Both the position numbers and the translations under genes were made by a program. The notes beneath the pieces were generated by a model. The model saw nothing but the letters and a program-made list of their open reading frames with translations, searched no databases and was not told the DNA's origin. Of a stretch of DNA of 8,494 bases, positions 6,701 to 8,494 are shown piece by piece. Numbering within the stretch: position 1 is the stretch's first letter; each line of letters starts with the position of its first letter. This DNA comes from Actinomycetes bacterium (GTDB lineage: Bacteria > Actinomycetota > Acidimicrobiia > Acidimicrobiales > Bog-793): NCBI GenBank assembly GCA_021823365.1, contig JAKAOD010000110.1:1-8494 (forward strand), given 5' to 3'.

Positions 6701-7384
6701 GTGCACGTCGTCGTCGTCGGGTGCGGGAGGGTCGGAGCGCTGCTCGCACAGGAGCTGGCTCGAGCCGGTCACACCGTCGCCGTCATCGACAAGAACGAAG
6801 CGTCCTTCCGGCGGCTGCCGAAGGACTGGGGCGGGCTCGCCATCGTCGGCGCCGGCTTCGACCGTGACCTGCTCGAGGAAGCGGGCGTCGCCCGGGCGTC
6901 GGCCCTCGCCGCCGTGACGAGCGGGGACAACTCGAACATCCTCTGCGCGCGCATCGCCCGAGAGACCTATCAGATCCGCAACGTGGTGGCGCGCATCTAC
7001 GATCCGCGCCGCGCCGAGATCTACCAGCGGCTCGGCATCCCGACCGTGGCGACGGTGACCTGGACCACGGACCAGGTGATGCGCAAGCTCCTGCCGGAGC
7101 ACACCGCCGCCGAGTGGTCCGATCCGAGCGGGCAGGTGCAGCTCGTGCCGGTCAGCCTTCCCCTGGCCTGGTGCGGCCGCAGGCTGACCACGCTCGAGGA
7201 GGCGACCGGCGCCCGCGTCGTGACGGTGACGCGTGACGGCGTGCCGCTCGTCGGCCCGGGCGACCTCGTCGGTCAGGACGGCGACGTCGTGCACCTCGCG
7301 CTCACCGAGGCGGCGCGCGGTCGGCTCGAGGAGGCGCTGGCAGGCAAGCCCGACGAGCCGCGCGAAGGGTGGGCTGGCAGATGA
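6701..7384 (+). CDS. trkA: TrkA/RCK-type potassium uptake regulatory protein (CeoB-like)
   Basis: Soluble peripheral protein that gates or regulates a membrane K+ transporter by binding nucleotides. The 227-residue product has a Rossmann RCK-N domain: dinucleotide motif GCGRVG at residues 7-12, D30 closing the second strand (VAVID), then GFDRD, SGDNSNIL, VVARIYDPRRAEIYQRLGIPT and TVTWTTDQ blocks very close to mycobacterial CeoB as I remember it. A C-terminal RCK-C (TrkA-C) domain fills about 140-220. GTG at 6701 is chosen because the family starts directly with the first strand (MHVVVVG), although GGAG sits only 2 bases before it; in-frame GTGs at 6668 and 6686 are alternatives and would add 11 or 5 residues. 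It is divergent from the KimA-like gene and overlaps the next gene as ATGA, so it is probably translated in concert with it. The true membrane partner is not proven. Confidence 0.93.
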   Translation: MHVVVVGCGRVGALLAQELARAGHTVAVIDKNEASFRRLPKDWGGLAIVGAGFDRDLLEEAGVARASALAAVTSGDNSNILCARIARETYQIRNVVARIYDPRRAEIYQRLGIPTVATVTWTTDQVMRKLLPEHTAAEWSDPSGQVQLVPVSLPLAWCGRRLTTLEEATGARVVTVTRDGVPLVGPGDLVGQDGDVVHLALTEAARGRLEEALAGKPDEPREGWAGR

Positions 7385-8043
7385 GGGTCGTGATCGCCGG
7401 GGCGGGTGCTGTCGGGACGTTCCTCGCCGACGACCTCGCGGCCTCCGGTCACGAAGTCCTCCTGCTCGAGAAGAACCTCGACGGCGTCGAGAAGGTGCCG
7501 ACGGCGCCGAACGTCGAGCTGCGCTCGGCCGACGCCTGCGAGTTCGAGGTGCTCGCCCGCGCCGATCTCGACAAGGCCGACGTCGTCGTCGCCGCGACCG
7601 GAGACGACGAGGACAACCTCGTCATCTCGCTCCTCGCCAAGCAGGAGTTCGCCGTCCCCCGCGTCATCGCCAGGGTCAACCACCCGAAGAACCACTGGCT
7701 GTTCAACGAGACCTGGGGCGTCGACATCGCCGTCTCGACGCCTCACCTGCTGTCGGCCTTGGTCGAGGAGGCGGTCTCCGTCGGCTCGCTCGTCCGGCTG
7801 CTCCGTTTCGAGGGGGGAAAGGCGCACCTCGTAGAGGTGACCCTCGCCGAAGGCTCTCCGGCGACGGACAGGACGATCGCCGGGCTCGACCTCCCGCGCG
7901 GCGCGACGGTCGTCGCAGTCGTCCGTGACGGTCATGTCGTCGTCCCCCGCGGCGACACCTCGCTCGGCGTCGGCGACGAGGTGCTCCTCCTCGTGACCGG
8001 CGAGCACGAGGAGGAGGTGCGGAACCTCCTCGTCGGGCCGTGA
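7381..8043 (+). CDS. Second TrkA/RCK-type potassium uptake regulatory protein (CeoC-like)
   Basis: Paralogue of the preceding protein, 220 residues. The RCK-N domain has GAGAVG at residues 7-12 and an acidic residue, here E30 (VLLLEK) rather than D30, at the end of the second strand. ATGDDEDNLVISLLAK and VIARVNHPKNHWLFNETWGVDIAVSTP follow in family order, the latter quoted here as two adjoining blocks around residue 110. The RCK-C domain occupies about 135-218 and ends in acidic EHEEEV. Start ATG at 7381 lies in the ATGA overlap with the upstream stop; GTG at 7369 would merely add four residues. Two single-RCK proteins encoded in tandem suggest a heteromeric ring, as proposed for CeoB and CeoC. 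The downstream HAD gene begins within this gene's stop codon, so all three are likely one operon. Confidence 0.92.
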   Translation: MRVVIAGAGAVGTFLADDLAASGHEVLLLEKNLDGVEKVPTAPNVELRSADACEFEVLARADLDKADVVVAATGDDEDNLVISLLAKQEFAVPRVIARVNHPKNHWLFNETWGVDIAVSTPHLLSALVEEAVSVGSLVRLLRFEGGKAHLVEVTLAEGSPATDRTIAGLDLPRGATVVAVVRDGHVVVPRGDTSLGVGDEVLLLVTGEHEEEVRNLLVGP

Positions 8044-8494
8044 CCGGCGCGGGAGGGGCGGGGGCGGGGGCGGGGGCGGCCGAGGCGGCGTTCTTCGACC
8101 TCGACAAGACGGTGATCGCCAAGCCCGCGATGGCCGTGCTACGCGGCCCGCTGCGCGCCGGAGGGCTGCTCGACCGGCGGTCGGTGGCCGGGACGGTCAT
8201 CACGCAGCTCCTCTACTTGCACATCGGCGCCGGCGAGCGCCGGCTCGCGCGCGCCAGGGACTCCCTGCTCAAGCTTTCACGGGGCTGGGAGCAGCACCAG
8301 GTCGTCGCCGTCGTCGAGGAGTCGATCGAGGACGCCGTCGAGCCGATCATCTACGCCGAGGCGATGGACCTCATCGAGCAGCACCGGGCCGAGGGCCGGC
8401 TCGTCGTCATCGTCTCGGCCTCGCCGGAGGAGATCGTCACCCCTCTCGGCCGCCACCTCGGGGTCGACGAGACGATCGCGAGTCGCGCCGAGGT
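8040..8494 (+). CDS. HAD-IB family phosphatase (SerB/CicA-like), cut by window edge
   Basis: Haloacid dehalogenase superfamily hydrolase, subfamily IB. Such proteins dephosphorylate small phosphorylated metabolites (phosphoserine in SerB, others unknown), so the substrate here is unassigned. 151 codons are visible. The catalytic motif I is FFDLDKT at residues 18-24, with nucleophile D20 and general acid D22, and motif II is VIVSAS at 123-128 with S126. A helical cap lies between them. Motif III, with its lysine and terminal aspartates, is beyond the window. The only start before motif I is GTG at 8040, in a GTGA overlap with the upstream stop codon. No ribosome binding site is close, so translation probably depends on coupling. 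Residues 3-14 are a pure Gly/Ala run encoded by a G-rich tract. It appears to share an operon with the trkA pair, but a role in potassium homeostasis is not implied by its family. Confidence 0.9.
   Translation, partial: MTGAGGAGAGAGAAEAAFFDLDKTVIAKPAMAVLRGPLRAGGLLDRRSVAGTVITQLLYLHIGAGERRLARARDSLLKLSRGWEQHQVVAVVEESIEDAVEPIIYAEAMDLIEQHRAEGRLVVIVSASPEEIVTPLGRHLGVDETIASRAE
8051..8079 (+). other. G-rich tract with G-quadruplex pattern at the HAD gene start
   Basis: Five runs of 3-5 guanines (8051-8053, 8055-8058, 8060-8064, 8066-8070, 8072-8076) separated by single bases, plus a final GG. It meets the usual G3+ with short-loop pattern on the coding strand, so a quadruplex could form in the mRNA as well as in the DNA. 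It begins 11 bases after the GTG start and encodes the Gly/Ala-rich N-terminus. Confidence 0.7.

Noticed and set aside
6597..6749. N-terminal extension of the permease frame by 51 codons
   Set aside because: The extension is an arginine-rich stretch unlike any transporter N-terminus and would overlap the start of the divergent trkA gene.
6593..7294. Minus-strand open frame of 233 codons across the first trkA gene
   Set aside because: It is a shadow frame, rich in Asp, Arg and Gly, with no domain; the plus strand encodes an RCK protein with all its motifs.

Overview
The window is GC-rich, probably chromosomal DNA from an actinobacterium. Three things support this: the topA-tmk-holB gene order, a TopA that has no zinc fingers but ends in a lysine-rich tail, and a permease gene divergent from two trkA genes, as in the mycobacterial Rv2690c/ceoB/ceoC locus. 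The TrkA sequences remind me most of Acidimicrobiia, but that is recollection, not a search. Nothing looks like phage, an insertion sequence or CRISPR, and I see no tRNA or rRNA gene.

Layout. Positions 1-3984, minus strand, hold a DNA replication and topology operon read right to left: topA (topoisomerase I), tmk (dTMP kinase) and holB (DNA polymerase III delta', cut by the window edge). topA and tmk are 10 bases apart, and tmk and holB overlap as GTGA. A plausible topA promoter lies at 4031-4060. Positions 3985-4169 are non-coding and hold that promoter plus a strong hairpin just past the permease stop codon. Positions 4170-6596, minus strand, encode an 808-residue permease of the KimA-type potassium importer group, with its cytoplasmic USP-like domain and an added C-terminal OB-fold domain. 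Positions 6597-6700 are the divergent intergenic region. Positions 6701-8494, plus strand, hold a tightly packed operon: two TrkA/RCK proteins (ceoB-like and ceoC-like) and a HAD-IB phosphatase cut by the right edge, joined by ATGA and GTGA stop/start overlaps.

How the genes work together. The left half supplies housekeeping replication functions. The right half looks like a potassium-homeostasis locus: a KimA-like membrane protein in which the known K+-coordinating residues are conserved, next to two soluble nucleotide-binding RCK proteins, with no TrkH/TrkG/KtrB channel subunit in view.

The most notable observation is the fusion of the permease to an OB-fold domain. From memory, other actinobacteria encode this domain as a small separate protein in the same neighbourhood. 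A good Shine-Dalgarno sequence and GTG codons inside the gene, just before the OB domain, raise the possibility that a free OB protein is also made.
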